Source of the DNA: Bifidobacterium sp. ESL0745
GTDB lineage: Bacteria; Actinomycetota; Actinomycetes; Actinomycetales; Bifidobacteriaceae
Length of the DNA stretch: 64,000 nt
NCBI RefSeq assembly: GCF_029433335.1
Contig: NZ_JAQTHX010000001.1
Location: forward strand, 1,116,001-1,180,000
Reading direction: 5' to 3'
The first letter of the stretch is position 1; each line of letters opens with the position of its first letter. This document shows positions 25,747 through 35,459 of this stretch, one piece after another. The notes under the pieces were generated by a model. It was not told where the DNA came from, did not search any database, and saw only the letters and a list, made by a program, of their open reading frames with translations. Position numbers and translations under genes: made by a program.

Positions 25747-28700
25747 TTAACCAAGCAACTGCAGCAAATCGTCCTTCGTGAGGTTCGAGATGCCGGCTGA
25801 GGTGCCGGTGCCGGCGTTGTCGACGAAACGATGGGCCAGGTCGTTCTTGGACTGCTGCATCTTTAGGATGCGCTCCTCGATGGTGTCCTTGGCGACAATC
25901 TGGTAGACGTTGACGTCCTGGGTCTGGCCGATGCGGTGGGCGCGGTCGGTGGCCTGCTCCTGCGCGGCGGCGTTCCACCACGGATCGGCGTGCACCACCA
26001 CGCAGGCACCTGTGAGGTTGAGGCCCGTGTTGCCGGCCTTCAAGGAAATCAGGAAAACCGGGGTATCGTCCGAATTGAACTGGTCGACCAGCTCGAGGCG
26101 TTTGCGCTTGGGGGTGGCACCGGTGATGACGTTGTAGGCGACGCCGTTCTTGCGCAGGCGCTCGGCGATCAGGTCGAGGAAGCTGGTGAATTGTGAGAAG
26201 ATCAGCATCTTGCGACCGGCGTCCTGACAGCTGGAGACCAGCTCCTCGATGGCGTCGAGCTTCGCCGACGTGACTTTGCGAGGCTTAGCGGGGCTTCCAG
26301 CCTTCGACGTTTCCGAAACATTGGTGCCAGAAGCACCAGAACCCGCGACCGACAAATCACCATTCCTTACAATTGCGTTCGCAGATTCATCGGCAGTTTC
26401 GCTGAGTTCATCAATCGATTCATCGTCGGCACGCTCGACCTCGCGGCTTGGCTCGCCCCAGACGTGCGCATCCTTTTTGACGACGTTGCTGCCGACATTG
26501 CTGAAGAGCAGTCGCGGGTCGCAGCAGGCCTGACGCAGGCGGGTGAGCTGGGCCAAAATCTGGATTTTGCCGGTCTTGTATTCGATGTCGCGCTGCTTGT
26601 TGAGGGTGGCCCGAAGCTGCTGCTCAAGTGCGGCATACAGCCTGCGCTGCTCCCCCTGAAGCTGGACAGTGATGACGTTTTCAATCTTGTCCGGCAAATC
26701 CTTTAGGACCTGCGACTTCAGACGGCGCAGAATGAACGGGCCGACGAACGCCTGCAGCTTGGCCTGCGCGTTTTCGTCGCCGGAAAGAATCGGCATTTCG
26801 AAACGGTCACGGAAATGTTTGTAGGCTCCCAACATGCCGGGCATGAGGAAATCAAAGATGCTCCACAGCTCGGAAAGCCGGTTTTCGATCGGCGTGCCGG
26901 TCAAGGCAAAACGGTGACGCGCACTAACGGAACGCACGGCATGGGCGGATTTGGTGGCGTGGTTCTTGATATATTGCGCCTCGTCAAGCGTCATACAATA
27001 ACATTCGAGGCCGTCGTAATCCTCGATATCACGGCGCAGCAAATCGTACGAAGTAATCAGAACATCGGGCGCGACCCATTGTGTCGTATCTGCACCGTCA
27101 TCATCAATAGGTTGAGGGCTGTTGGCACTTTGCCAACCGTCGTCGGAAGCGCCCATGGAAATATCAAGACTCGGCTGAGCACCATTCGCATTCTTTTGAT
27201 ACTGCGCTTTTCCGCCCGCATACCACGCCTTCGCGTTCTTGAGCGTCGCACGGCGCTCGGCCTTGGAACCGGCGAGCACCTGCACGTTGAGTTCGGGGGC
27301 GAACTTGGCGCACTCGGCGGCCCAATTGTAGACCAGCGATGCCGGGCAGACGATGAGGTTCGGCCCGATCTGGCGCTGTTCGCCACGCCTGGCAACCAGA
27401 TACGAAAGCATCTGCACGGTTTTGCCCAGGCCCATTTCGTCGGCCAGAATACCGCCGAAGCCCTTATCGGCCACGGCATTGAGCCAACGGAAGCCCTCAA
27501 CCTGATACGGGCGCAGGACATGCGCGAGCGACCTCGGAACCTTATAGGTCTTCGGGTCGATGACGCGCAAATCATTCAAATAGCTGCGGAATTCATCACT
27601 TTTATCTTCATCTTCCGCTTCGTTGTCGAGGTAATAGGCCTCGTAAGCGGGCACGGAAACGGCCCCGGAATCGAGGTCGACCGGTTTAAGGCCCAAATCG
27701 CTGCTGACCTCGTCCAATTTGCCGGTATCGACGTCGGCCATATTGACGAATGCACCGTTACGCAAACGATGGAACTTGCGACGCTTGCGATAGCTGTTGA
27801 GCAATGCCGGCACTTCGGATGGGTCGATTTCGTCGGCGATCGGCGAGATTTCAACCAGGCCGGATTTGACCGACAGACCGATCTTGAAAACGGGGTGCGG
27901 TGAGGAGGTGAGCCCGTCGAAACTCGGCGTGGAAAACACTTCTCCGAGACCTCGCAAGACGGGAAGCCCTTCATTCAAGAGCTTGTAGATGGCCTTGTCA
28001 TTGTCTTCAGGGATGCGCGCTATCGGGCCCTCCGGCATCGGGAAGTACTGGCGCACGGCCTCCACAGCCAGACGCTCGGTTTCGCGATCCCGTGCGACCG
28101 GCTCGTTCGGGCCGATACCGGAGAAGACGTGAAAGCGTTCGTCGCCGTAACGCGCCTGCACATCGCAGGTGATGCCGTTCTTGTCACGATCGAGGTATGT
28201 CTCGATATGGCAGGGGATGCGGCGCATTTTAATCAATTCCGGCGGCAGTTTGACAGCGATGCCATGATGGGAGGTGCCTCGCGATGTGGCAGGTGTCAAG
28301 TCGTCGGTTACTTTGGATTTTGTACCGGAAATCGTGCTTGTTTCGTTTTGCGACGAGCCATCTGATGCCGTATTGTCGGCATCTCCAGACCTACCGGTGT
28401 TGCTCGCCTCGCCGGCATCATCGCCACCATCCGCAACGACCGGATCAAGCGCAGGCAGCACCGTACGGGAGAACTCCTCGATGTCATCACCGCTCAAATA
28501 CAGATCGCCACGTTCGTCACCGGTGCACAGTACCCCGAGCAAATTGCGGTTCGCGGTCATGGCACTGGAGCAACGGTGGATTTCGGGGGTGTCCAAACCG
28601 AAAGCGTGATTGGCGGAAGGACTGCCGACGACCACAAACGACGACCCGCGACCGATGATGAATTTTTCGATATTCAAGGAATGAAGGATGACGTAGCTGT

Positions 28701-29931
28701 GTTTTTGTGATCCGTCATCATCATGTTGCCGCGCGAATCGTCGATCTTGCGAGCTGGTGCCGTTGTTGCTGTTGTCATTCTCGTCATACGCGCGAACGAC
28801 CTGAAGTCCCAAATCCGGGTCGCCGTCAACCACGCGAACCGGAATGGCTGCAGCGAAACTGCCGTGAACCGGGACATAGTCCAACGTCACATCCGCATCG
28901 ACGAACAAATCCAGAAGCTCGGCCGTTTCATCGTCGGAAAGCCGCATTTCCTGGGCCTCCGCCTTGCTCTGATAGAACTTGTAATCACCGGAAACGCTTT
29001 TGCGAATCTCGATGGCACGCCCGAGAATGGCCAAAATCGAACGCGAGCGCTCGTCGAACGAATCACGGGAATGGACAAACGCGAGTTTTTTGCCATAAGT
29101 GACGAATTCGCGACGCTGCACCGCTTCGACAAGGGCACGCACGTCCTTGACAACATAGGAAATACCCTTGGACGGCACAGCGATATGCAGACGCATATAC
29201 CAGTCGCGACCGGAATTTTCCAGCATCGGGCGCAGTACGACCGAGCCGATCGGCATGTGGCGGCTCAGCGCCACATTGCTGCCGATATCACCTGAAGCAC
29301 GGCTGCTGACTTCCTTCAGAAGATCCAGCTGGCGGTTCTTGGCCTGGGCCTCAAGCTGGGAATCCTCCTGCTCCATGAAGGAACGCAAGGCCCGCGACGT
29401 GCGGCGGACCACCCTGCGCTGGCGGGCGCCGATGCCCGATCCACCCCGCGATCCGGAAGAGGCGGCGACGCCGTTGCCCAGCTCCTCGAACTTCTGCGGA
29501 GTATCATTGTATTGCATAATCAGCGCGATGACATGCTTGCAGATCGTGCCGAACCGCCCGAATGCCGGGCAGGTGCAATCCGCCTCGATGATCTCGCCAT
29601 GGTTCTCGTCGATGCGGGCGCTCACCACGTAATCGTCTGCGAATTCGTCCGCGGGTTCGACGCTTGCGGCCAGCAACGTGCCGTCCTCGCCGGGAGTGCA
29701 GGTCAAATCGTGCATGCGCCTGCTGGAAATGACCTCGTAGGCGCGGTAGAAAGCCTTGCCACCGCGCTGGCGCAGGACTTTTTCGGGAACCGCCGGCTCG
29801 TTGGCACCGAACGTCACGCCGCCGTCAGGGTCGACAACCCCGCCGAACGTATCGTTGTCGGAACCCGACCCAAGCCCGAATCCCCCCGAGCTCCCGGTTC
29901 TTGACCCGTACACCGACGCATGCCAATCCAA
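25747..29931 (-). CDS. SWIM zinc-finger SNF2-family helicase/translocase
   Basis: The frame is open from TTG 30009. I prefer TTG 29931 (AAAGGGG upstream, then 'DWHASVYG', a family-like beginning), giving about 1394 residues. A SWIM zinc finger ('CTCPAFGRFGTICKHV', about 120-135) is followed by a long middle region with Ser/Asp/Thr-rich insertions. The SNF2 motor follows: 'ILADEMGLGKTVQML' (about 833), 'TLDEAQYIKN' (about 982, DEAQ) and motif VI 'DRAHRIGQTQDVNVYQ' (about 1340). These proteins move on double-stranded DNA and displace bound proteins; in bacteria the exact role is unsettled. It stands alone. Confidence 0.9.
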   Translation of the reverse strand: MDWHASVYGSRTGSSGGFGLGSGSDNDTFGGVVDPDGGVTFGANEPAVPEKVLRQRGGKAFYRAYEVISSRRMHDLTCTPGEDGTLLAASVEPADEFADDYVVSARIDENHGEIIEADCTCPAFGRFGTICKHVIALIMQYNDTPQKFEELGNGVAASSGSRGGSGIGARQRRVVRRTSRALRSFMEQEDSQLEAQAKNRQLDLLKEVSSRASGDIGSNVALSRHMPIGSVVLRPMLENSGRDWYMRLHIAVPSKGISYVVKDVRALVEAVQRREFVTYGKKLAFVHSRDSFDERSRSILAILGRAIEIRKSVSGDYKFYQSKAEAQEMRLSDDETAELLDLFVDADVTLDYVPVHGSFAAAIPVRVVDGDPDLGLQVVRAYDENDNSNNGTSSQDRRFARQHDDDGSQKHSYVILHSLNIEKFIIGRGSSFVVVGSPSANHAFGLDTPEIHRCSSAMTANRNLLGVLCTGDERGDLYLSGDDIEEFSRTVLPALDPVVADGGDDAGEASNTGRSGDADNTASDGSSQNETSTISGTKSKVTDDLTPATSRGTSHHGIAVKLPPELIKMRRIPCHIETYLDRDKNGITCDVQARYGDERFHVFSGIGPNEPVARDRETERLAVEAVRQYFPMPEGPIARIPEDNDKAIYKLLNEGLPVLRGLGEVFSTPSFDGLTSSPHPVFKIGLSVKSGLVEISPIADEIDPSEVPALLNSYRKRRKFHRLRNGAFVNMADVDTGKLDEVSSDLGLKPVDLDSGAVSVPAYEAYYLDNEAEDEDKSDEFRSYLNDLRVIDPKTYKVPRSLAHVLRPYQVEGFRWLNAVADKGFGGILADEMGLGKTVQMLSYLVARRGEQRQIGPNLIVCPASLVYNWAAECAKFAPELNVQVLAGSKAERRATLKNAKAWYAGGKAQYQKNANGAQPSLDISMGASDDGWQSANSPQPIDDDGADTTQWVAPDVLITSYDLLRRDIEDYDGLECYCMTLDEAQYIKNHATKSAHAVRSVSARHRFALTGTPIENRLSELWSIFDFLMPGMLGAYKHFRDRFEMPILSGDENAQAKLQAFVGPFILRRLKSQVLKDLPDKIENVITVQLQGEQRRLYAALEQQLRATLNKQRDIEYKTGKIQILAQLTRLRQACCDPRLLFSNVGSNVVKKDAHVWGEPSREVERADDESIDELSETADESANAIVRNGDLSVAGSGASGTNVSETSKAGSPAKPRKVTSAKLDAIEELVSSCQDAGRKMLIFSQFTSFLDLIAERLRKNGVAYNVITGATPKRKRLELVDQFNSDDTPVFLISLKAGNTGLNLTGACVVVHADPWWNAAAQEQATDRAHRIGQTQDVNVYQIVAKDTIEERILKMQQSKNDLAHRFVDNAGTGTSAGISNLTKDDLLQLLG

Positions 29932-30213
29932 ATCGCGTTCCCCTTTTTCACTGCCATCTTGCCGACCATTGGACGCTGGTTCTGATATCAACAGACACCA
30001 AGACCGCAAACTTCTATTCTACCCCACTTCACTATTTGGTGAAATGCCGTTTCCTTTTTGACGCCCTTGTTGCAGAACCGACGCAAGAACGTACCGGCAA
30101 ACGCAACCTTTCAGCCTTAGCCGAACGCACGCTGCCCTTTTGCGGTGCCTTGTGGCACACTGACTGAAACGTATGAATAATCAGGTATAACATGATATGA
30201 ATATGGAGGAGAT

Positions 30214-31260
30214 ATGACGAGCATGGACGCTGACACAAACGAAGCATATGAAACTTTTGACACCGGCAAAAACGACAATGACAACGCCGCACGGTACGGG
30301 AGCGAATCCGGTTCCGGCACACAAACGCAGACCGCCTATTTCGCAGGCGGCTGCTTCTGGGGCGTCGAACGGTATTTCCAAGGCGTCGACGGGGTCACCG
30401 GCACCCAGGTCGGCTATGCGCAATCACACAAGGCAAACCCGACGTATGAAGAGGTCTGTTCCGGGACCACCGATGCGGCGGAAACCGTGCGCGTCACCTA
30501 TGACCCGGCTCGCGTGACCTTGCGAACGCTGACGCTGCTGTTTCTGGACGTCATCGACCCGTTCTCCGTGGACCGGCAGGGCAATGACACAGGGCGGCAG
30601 TATCGCAGCGCGATGTTCTATCTGAACGAGGTGCAGAAAGCGGTATACGAAAAGGCATTGCAACAGCTTGTCACCCGCGAGGGGCGAGAATCCGCGGTAA
30701 TCGTCGAACCGCTGCACAACTTCTACCCCGCCGAGACCTACCATCAGGATTATCTGGACAAGAACCCCGGCGGATACTGCCATATTCCGGTGCAAAAGCT
30801 GATGAACGTCGGCAAGCGCCAGCGCTATATCGAGCGCGTCTGGGACCTCGACCCGGAGCAGTACGCGGTGACGCAGGAAGCCGCCACGGAGCGCCCGTTT
30901 ACCAACAAATACGACCAGAATTTCGAGCCGGGCATCTATGTGGACATCGTCAGCGGCGAACCGCTGTTCCTTTCCACCGACAAGTTCGACGCAGGCTGCG
31001 GCTGGCCGGCGTTCTCCAAGCCGATTGACGCATCTGCTTTGACGGAACACCGCGACATCAAGCTGCCCGGGCGGCCGCGCATTGAGATCCGCACCGCCGA
31101 CTCGCAGATTCATCTGGGTCACGTCTTCGACGACGGGCCGCGCGACCGCGGAGGACTGCGCTACTGTATGAACTCGGCTTCGCTGCGTTTCGTGCCGCGC
31201 GACCAGATGGAGGCGCAAGGATACGGCAAGTATGTGAAAATGCTTGACGACGCACAATGA
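30214..31260 (+). CDS. msrAB: Fused methionine sulfoxide reductase A/B
   Basis: The protein has 348 residues. MsrA (about 36-195) has the catalytic '[11 protein letters not shown]' (Cys48) and the typical '[16 protein letters not shown]'. MsrB (about 215-340) has '[13 protein letters not shown]', '[10 protein letters not shown]' and the catalytic Cys in '[13 protein letters not shown]'. The fusion repairs both the S and R epimers of oxidised methionine in cytoplasmic proteins. The first 35 residues are a low-complexity acidic extension. GGAGGAG directly precedes the ATG at 30214. It is transcribed divergently from the SNF2 gene. Oxidative-stress repair fits a strain that also carries cytochrome bd. 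Confidence 0.96.
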   Translation: MTSMDADTNEAYETFDTGKNDNDNAARYGSESGSGTQTQTAYFAGGCFWGVERYFQGVDGVTGTQVGYAQSHKANPTYEEVCSGTTDAAETVRVTYDPARVTLRTLTLLFLDVIDPFSVDRQGNDTGRQYRSAMFYLNEVQKAVYEKALQQLVTREGRESAVIVEPLHNFYPAETYHQDYLDKNPGGYCHIPVQKLMNVGKRQRYIERVWDLDPEQYAVTQEAATERPFTNKYDQNFEPGIYVDIVSGEPLFLSTDKFDAGCGWPAFSKPIDASALTEHRDIKLPGRPRIEIRTADSQIHLGHVFDDGPRDRGGLRYCMNSASLRFVPRDQMEAQGYGKYVKMLDDAQ

Positions 31261-31497
31261 GTATAGGGATGGGACTGGGCTTAGGCCGAAATTGGAACTC
31301 GGCCCAGACCGAGTCTCGACACAAAGCGAACGCAGCTAAGGCGAGACAAAAACCGAAACCCGAATCAGGCGAAACAGGAACCCAATCCAGGTGCAAACGG
31401 CAGAATCAGAATCTTGAACCTGACCCGGAACGCAGAATCGAAACCCAGATCGAGCTGGATTCAATATAGCTCAACCGAGGTTTTCGGATTGCGCATG
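31261..31497. other. Low-complexity stretch after msrAB
   Basis: The region is rich in GAAACC-like words. A 70-codon open frame starts at 31257, overlapping the msrAB stop as ATGA, and runs to 31469. It encodes a Gln/Glu/Arg/Pro-rich peptide with no recognisable domain. I cannot say whether it is made. A 6-base inverted repeat (CTGGGC 31275-31280 with 31302-31307) lies near its start. Confidence 0.35.
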
Positions 31498-31536
31498 GCG
31501 GTGTGGATAAGAAAATAGTTATCCACACCGCTTTTT
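31498..31536 (+). terminator. Intrinsic terminator containing inverted DnaA-box words
   Basis: The arms 31498-31510 and 31519-31531 are a perfect 13-base inverted repeat with an 8-base loop, followed by TTTTT. This is a strong plus-strand terminator for msrAB. Each arm contains TTATCCACA, the DnaA-box consensus (31519-31527, and on the other strand 31502-31510). Confidence 0.85.
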
Positions 31537-31616
31537 GATACCAAATCGGCTTTATACCAACGATTTCGAGCATTCGACCACAGTACCCGTTCCAACTTGC
31601 ATTGAGGTGTATAGCA

Positions 31617-31710
31617 CCAATAGACTTGATAGTTAAGAGAGACGATACGGCTATTGGAAGGTTATTATGGGTGCATTGACAATACAACATACTGCTGCTC
31701 GGCCTATACT
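31617..31710 (+). promoter_or_regulatory. Possible promoter/operator of the toxin-antitoxin pair
   Basis: An inverted repeat CCAATAG (31617-31623) and CTATTGG (31651-31657) lies upstream of the antitoxin. A TATACT hexamer at 31705-31710 could be a -10 box. TTGACA at 31676-31681 is 23 bases away from it, too far for a standard pair. Autoregulation by the antitoxin would be expected for such loci. Confidence 0.3.
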
Positions 31711-31753
31711 GAAGATACCCAAAAATACGGTACCGAACTTTAAAGAGGACGAT

Positions 31754-32065
31754 ATGGCAAAACTGACGATGAACATCGACCCGGAACTCAAGCAGGACGC
31801 GGCGGAGCTGTTCGAGAAAATGGGGCTCAACATGACCACGGCCATCACCATGTTCCTGAAGCAAAGTGTGCGCGACGGCATGCTGCCCTTCCAGCCATCC
31901 TCCTACCCCACTGGATTCAAAATCGGCTATCCAAAGCACCAGATGGATCACAAGAAAATGATTGAAGAAGCCAAAGCGGACAGAGACTCTATAAAGTTGC
32001 CTTCTTATATAGGAAAACTCACACCAGACGATGTCAAAGAGGAGTTGTCTCGCCGTGAAAAATAA
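31754..32065 (+). CDS. RelB/DinJ-family antitoxin
   Basis: The start is the ATG at 31754 (AGAGGA upstream); the frame is open further back, but the domain begins here. The 103-residue protein begins 'MAKLTMNIDPELKQDAAELF', then 'MGLNMTTAITMFLKQSV', the ribbon-helix-helix DNA-binding and dimerisation domain of RelB/DinJ. Residues 50-103 are the toxin-binding part, rich in Lys and Glu. It should neutralise the toxin encoded next and repress its own promoter. Its end overlaps the toxin gene by 11 bases. Confidence 0.88.
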   Translation: MAKLTMNIDPELKQDAAELFEKMGLNMTTAITMFLKQSVRDGMLPFQPSSYPTGFKIGYPKHQMDHKKMIEEAKADRDSIKLPSYIGKLTPDDVKEELSRREK

Positions 32066-32492
32066 AATTTTCGTAGATACCAATTTTCTGCTCGATATCA
32101 TGGCCACCGACCGTCCAAATTCTGATGCAGCATTTTCGTTCTTCATGCGAGTCTCCAATAGCCACGAGCCCAATGTCGCGGTTTGTGCGGGGAGTCTTAA
32201 AGATGCCTATTACATCTCACGTCGTGACCTGCCAGAAACGAAACGACGCAATTGGATGCGCAGATTTATCGACGCGTTCGAGATCCTCCCAATCGACAAT
32301 GCAATTTGCAAAACAGCAGTCGATTCTGACGAACCTGACTTTGAAGACGGGATTATCCGAGCTTGTGCCGAGCGTTGGCAGGCCGACTGTCTTGTCTCAC
32401 GCGATGTCAAGGCATTCCTCAACTCGTCAGTGCCGAAAATCAGCAGTGACGAATTTGTCAGTAACCTTGAAAGCAATCCGCATGAAGGATAA
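32055..32492 (+). CDS. PIN-domain toxin
   Basis: The start chosen is GTG 32055, which puts 'IFVDTNFLLDIM' at the N-terminus as in other PIN proteins; ATG 32031 in the same frame is an alternative. The 145-residue protein has the acidic PIN residues: Asp in 'FVDTN', Glu/Asp in 'SDEPDFEDGI' and Asp in 'CLVSRDVKAF'. PIN toxins are metal-dependent RNases that cut tRNA, rRNA or mRNA. The partner is a RelB/DinJ antitoxin, while the best-known PIN toxins (VapC) pair with VapB; such mixed pairs do occur. The stop is 10 bases from the end of the convergent UvrA-like gene. Confidence 0.85.
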   Translation: MKNKIFVDTNFLLDIMATDRPNSDAAFSFFMRVSNSHEPNVAVCAGSLKDAYYISRRDLPETKRRNWMRRFIDAFEILPIDNAICKTAVDSDEPDFEDGIIRACAERWQADCLVSRDVKAFLNSSVPKISSDEFVSNLESNPHEG

Positions 32493-32501
32493 AGCAGTGT
32501 T

Positions 32502-35279
32502 TCACTTTGCTGCCTGGCTACCGCTACCAGCTAAATGTTTGGCCAGATAGCGACCGGTGATGCTGGCTGGATTATTGGCAATCTCGTCCGGGATGCCGGT
32601 GGCGACAACCGTGCCGCCTTCCTCGCCTCCGCCCGGACCCATGTCGATGACGTAGTCGGCGTTGGCGATCATGTCAAGGTCGTGCTCAATGAAAACCACC
32701 GTGGCACCGCCTTTGATGAGGCGTTGCAGCACGTCGATCAACGTACGAACGTCAAGCGGATGAAGACCGGTCGTCGGCTCGTCAAGGACGAAAAGCGACG
32801 TGCTCTGCCGCTTGCCGAGCTCGTTGGAAAGCTTGAGACGCTGCGCTTCGCCGCCGGAAAGATTCGGAGTGTCCTCTCCCAACGTAAGGTAGCCGAGGCC
32901 GAGATCATGGAGCGTTCCGAGGGCTTTATGAATGCGTTTCAACAGAGTGGAGGTGATCATATCGCCGGAATCAACAGCATCTAACGATCCATCGAATCCC
33001 GCAGAACCGGCTGCGGTGTCAAGTCGTTTCCGATTCGCAGAACCATGAGACGAGGAAGCGGAAACCCGGGCGGAATCCTCATCAAGTGCGAAGACATCAA
33101 GGGCGTCGTCTACTTCCAAATCCAGCACTTCGGGCAATGTCAGCCCCTGCGGATGCGTTGGGGTTGAAAGCCGTACATCGTTGACTTCGGGACGATACCG
33201 CCGTCCTTCGCAAGTCGGGCAGGTGATGGTGACATCCGGCAAGAACTGGATATCGAGGCTGATCTGACCAGTACCATCACATTGCGGGCAACGCAGGGAA
33301 CCGGTGTTGTAGGAGAACGCGGAAACCTTAAGCTTACGTTGCTTGGCTGAGGCGGTGGAGGCGAACGCCTTGCGCAGCATGTCCATAATGCCGGTGTAGG
33401 TGGCGACCGTGGAGCGCACGTTGATGCCGATCGGCGTAGAATCGACCAGACGCACGCGCGTGATACCGGCGGCACCGAGCGAACGAACGTGAGCCGGCAA
33501 CGGCGTATTGCTCTCCTGCGCCTGCAACGCGGGAATCAGCGATTCCAAAACCATCGTCGTCTTGCCCGAGCCAGAAACACCGGTGACAGCTGTCATCCGA
33601 CCACGCGGGATGGCGACATCCAACGGGTGCACGGTATGGATCGCATCCGTTTTCATGCTGATCCAGCCCGTTTCGGAAACCGGCGGCAACGCAAGGCGCT
33701 TACGGACAACCACGGGCTCGGAGCCGTCGAGGAAACCGGCGATGCGCGACTTCGAGTTACGCAGTATCTCGGCGGGTGTTCCTTGCGCGAGGATACGTCC
33801 GCCTCGGCTGCCGGCACCCGGTCCCATTTCGATGAAGTAGTCGGCGGCGTTGAGCACATGGACGTCATGGTCCACAAACACCACCGAATTTCCGGAAGCC
33901 AACAAATCACGCATCACGCCGATAAGCCCCTCGATATTGGCCGGATGAAGGCCAGTGGAAGGCTCATCGAGCACGTAAAGCACGCCCGTGGTCTCGTTGC
34001 GCACCGCTCTCGAAAGCTGGGCGCGCTGGCGCTCGCCGGTGGAAAGCGTCGTGCTGGCACGGTCGAGCGTCAAATATCCCAAGCCAAGCTGGATAAGCCT
34101 TCGACCCATGTCTTCCAAAGTATCGACCAGACTATCAGCCATCTGCCGCATATCCTGTGGCAACGAATCCGGTACGGTCTTGGCCCAGGAAAGCACCTTG
34201 CGCAACGGCCAAGCCGTGACTTCAGCCAGGTTGCGTTCACCGATTTTCGGCGCACGCGCAGCCTCATTAAGACGAGACCCGCCGCAATCCGGGCAAACGC
34301 GCTCCACCAGGAATTTCGAGACCTTGGCCAAACGTTTCTCATCATTGGCGCGCTCAAGTTCCTTGGTCACGGTAAGCCGTGCGTTGCGGAATGTGAAGTC
34401 GATATGGTGCACGCCTTTGACGGAGGTAAGCGTGATGGGTTTCTTCTCCTCCGGCCCGTTGAAAACGATGTCGCGTTCCTTGTCAGTAAGGTCCTTGAAC
34501 GGTACATCGGTGCGCACACCGAATTCGCGAACGATATCGGGCTGGACGTTGAACCCGAACGTCCGCCACGGCACCACGGCGCCCTCGTCGATGGTGAGGT
34601 TTTTATCGGGAACAATCGCGGCGTCGTTGACCTCGTGAATGGTTCCGGTTCCCTGACATTTCGGGCAGGCACCGGTGGAATTGAATGCCAGTTGTTCGGC
34701 ACTGGGCGGCTCTACGAGTGCGCCACAAACCGCACAATGAATGGGAATCTCAGCGGCGACATCAAGCGTCGGCTTCTGATAATGCCCATTCGGGCAACGA
34801 TGCGAAGCCAGACGCGAGAACATCAACCTCAACACATTCAACGTCTCGGTGGAAGTGCCGAAGGTGGAGCGCATGCCGCCAATACCCGGCCGTTGCCGCA
34901 ACGCCAAAGCCGGCGGAATGAACCTCACCGAATCGACCTGAGGCTTCTCGGCCTGCGTCATTCGACGGCGGGTGTAGGTCGAAAGTGCGTCAAGATAGCG
35001 CCGCGAACCCTCTGCATAAAGCACGCCCAGCGCCAGCGACGATTTTCCGGAACCGGAAACTCCAGCGATACCGACGAGTTCGTTCAGCGGAATCGAAACG
35101 TCGACATCCTGCAGATTATGGACACGGGCACCGCGTACCTCAATGGCTTGAGGTACCAAAGAAGCCGACGTCGTAGCGTTACCTCGCACCGCTGCATTGT
35201 TGCCATTGTTTGCCGCATTCATCTTACGTATTCCATTCTCGCCATCGCTCACGGGCTCAACTCTATTCGCCGTACCCAC
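32502..35279 (-). CDS. Class II UvrA-like ABC ATPase
   Basis: The frame opens with GTG 35279 (925 residues); ATG 35222 is also possible, and the first 40 residues are low complexity. The first ATPase has '[13 protein letters not shown]' (about 73) and signature '[14 protein letters not shown]'. The second has '[11 protein letters not shown]' (about 570) and '[15 protein letters not shown]'. Zinc modules are 'CAVCG' with 'CPKCQGTG', and 'CPQCDGTG' with 'CPTCEGRRY'. The segment for the UvrB-binding domain is absent: 'HRCPNGH' is followed within about 50 residues by the first zinc module. This marks class II UvrA, linked in some actinobacteria to drug or DNA-damage tolerance. A second, true UvrA is expected elsewhere. 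Confidence 0.9.
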   Translation of the reverse strand: MGTANRVEPVSDGENGIRKMNAANNGNNAAVRGNATTSASLVPQAIEVRGARVHNLQDVDVSIPLNELVGIAGVSGSGKSSLALGVLYAEGSRRYLDALSTYTRRRMTQAEKPQVDSVRFIPPALALRQRPGIGGMRSTFGTSTETLNVLRLMFSRLASHRCPNGHYQKPTLDVAAEIPIHCAVCGALVEPPSAEQLAFNSTGACPKCQGTGTIHEVNDAAIVPDKNLTIDEGAVVPWRTFGFNVQPDIVREFGVRTDVPFKDLTDKERDIVFNGPEEKKPITLTSVKGVHHIDFTFRNARLTVTKELERANDEKRLAKVSKFLVERVCPDCGGSRLNEAARAPKIGERNLAEVTAWPLRKVLSWAKTVPDSLPQDMRQMADSLVDTLEDMGRRLIQLGLGYLTLDRASTTLSTGERQRAQLSRAVRNETTGVLYVLDEPSTGLHPANIEGLIGVMRDLLASGNSVVFVDHDVHVLNAADYFIEMGPGAGSRGGRILAQGTPAEILRNSKSRIAGFLDGSEPVVVRKRLALPPVSETGWISMKTDAIHTVHPLDVAIPRGRMTAVTGVSGSGKTTMVLESLIPALQAQESNTPLPAHVRSLGAAGITRVRLVDSTPIGINVRSTVATYTGIMDMLRKAFASTASAKQRKLKVSAFSYNTGSLRCPQCDGTGQISLDIQFLPDVTITCPTCEGRRYRPEVNDVRLSTPTHPQGLTLPEVLDLEVDDALDVFALDEDSARVSASSSHGSANRKRLDTAAGSAGFDGSLDAVDSGDMITSTLLKRIHKALGTLHDLGLGYLTLGEDTPNLSGGEAQRLKLSNELGKRQSTSLFVLDEPTTGLHPLDVRTLIDVLQRLIKGGATVVFIEHDLDMIANADYVIDMGPGGGEEGGTVVATGIPDEIANNPASITGRYLAKHLAGSGSQAAK

Positions 35280-35370
35280 CCGGTTTCTTATGCGAGCATA
35301 ATCAGTCGGTTTCCAATAGGAGAAAAGCGGACTTTATCGACTCATCTATGCATATTCCTGATGGAAACGC

Positions 35371-35402
35371 AAAAGGTGCCATGGAAGTCCACAGCACCTT
35401 TT
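35371..35402 (-). terminator. Terminator after DEAD-box helicase gene
   Basis: The arms 35371-35379 and 35394-35402 (AAAAGGTGC) pair perfectly over 9 bases with a 14-base loop, about 60 bases downstream of the helicase stop. On the minus strand the stem itself ends in CCTTTT, which can serve as the U-rich end. Confidence 0.6.
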
Positions 35403-35459
35403 ACAAAATTCAAATTCTGAATTTAACAGACAACAGGTCTGAAACCATCACTACCTGTT

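Noticed and set aside
31676..31710. Sigma-70 promoter from TTGACA and TATACT before the antitoxin gene
   Set aside because: The hexamers match well but are 23 bases apart, outside the usual 16-18; kept only as a tentative regulatory region.
33489..35420. Long plus-strand open frame antisense to the UvrA-like gene
   Set aside because: It is the complement of a clear ABC protein with all motifs; the antisense product has no domain and an unnatural Arg/His-rich composition.
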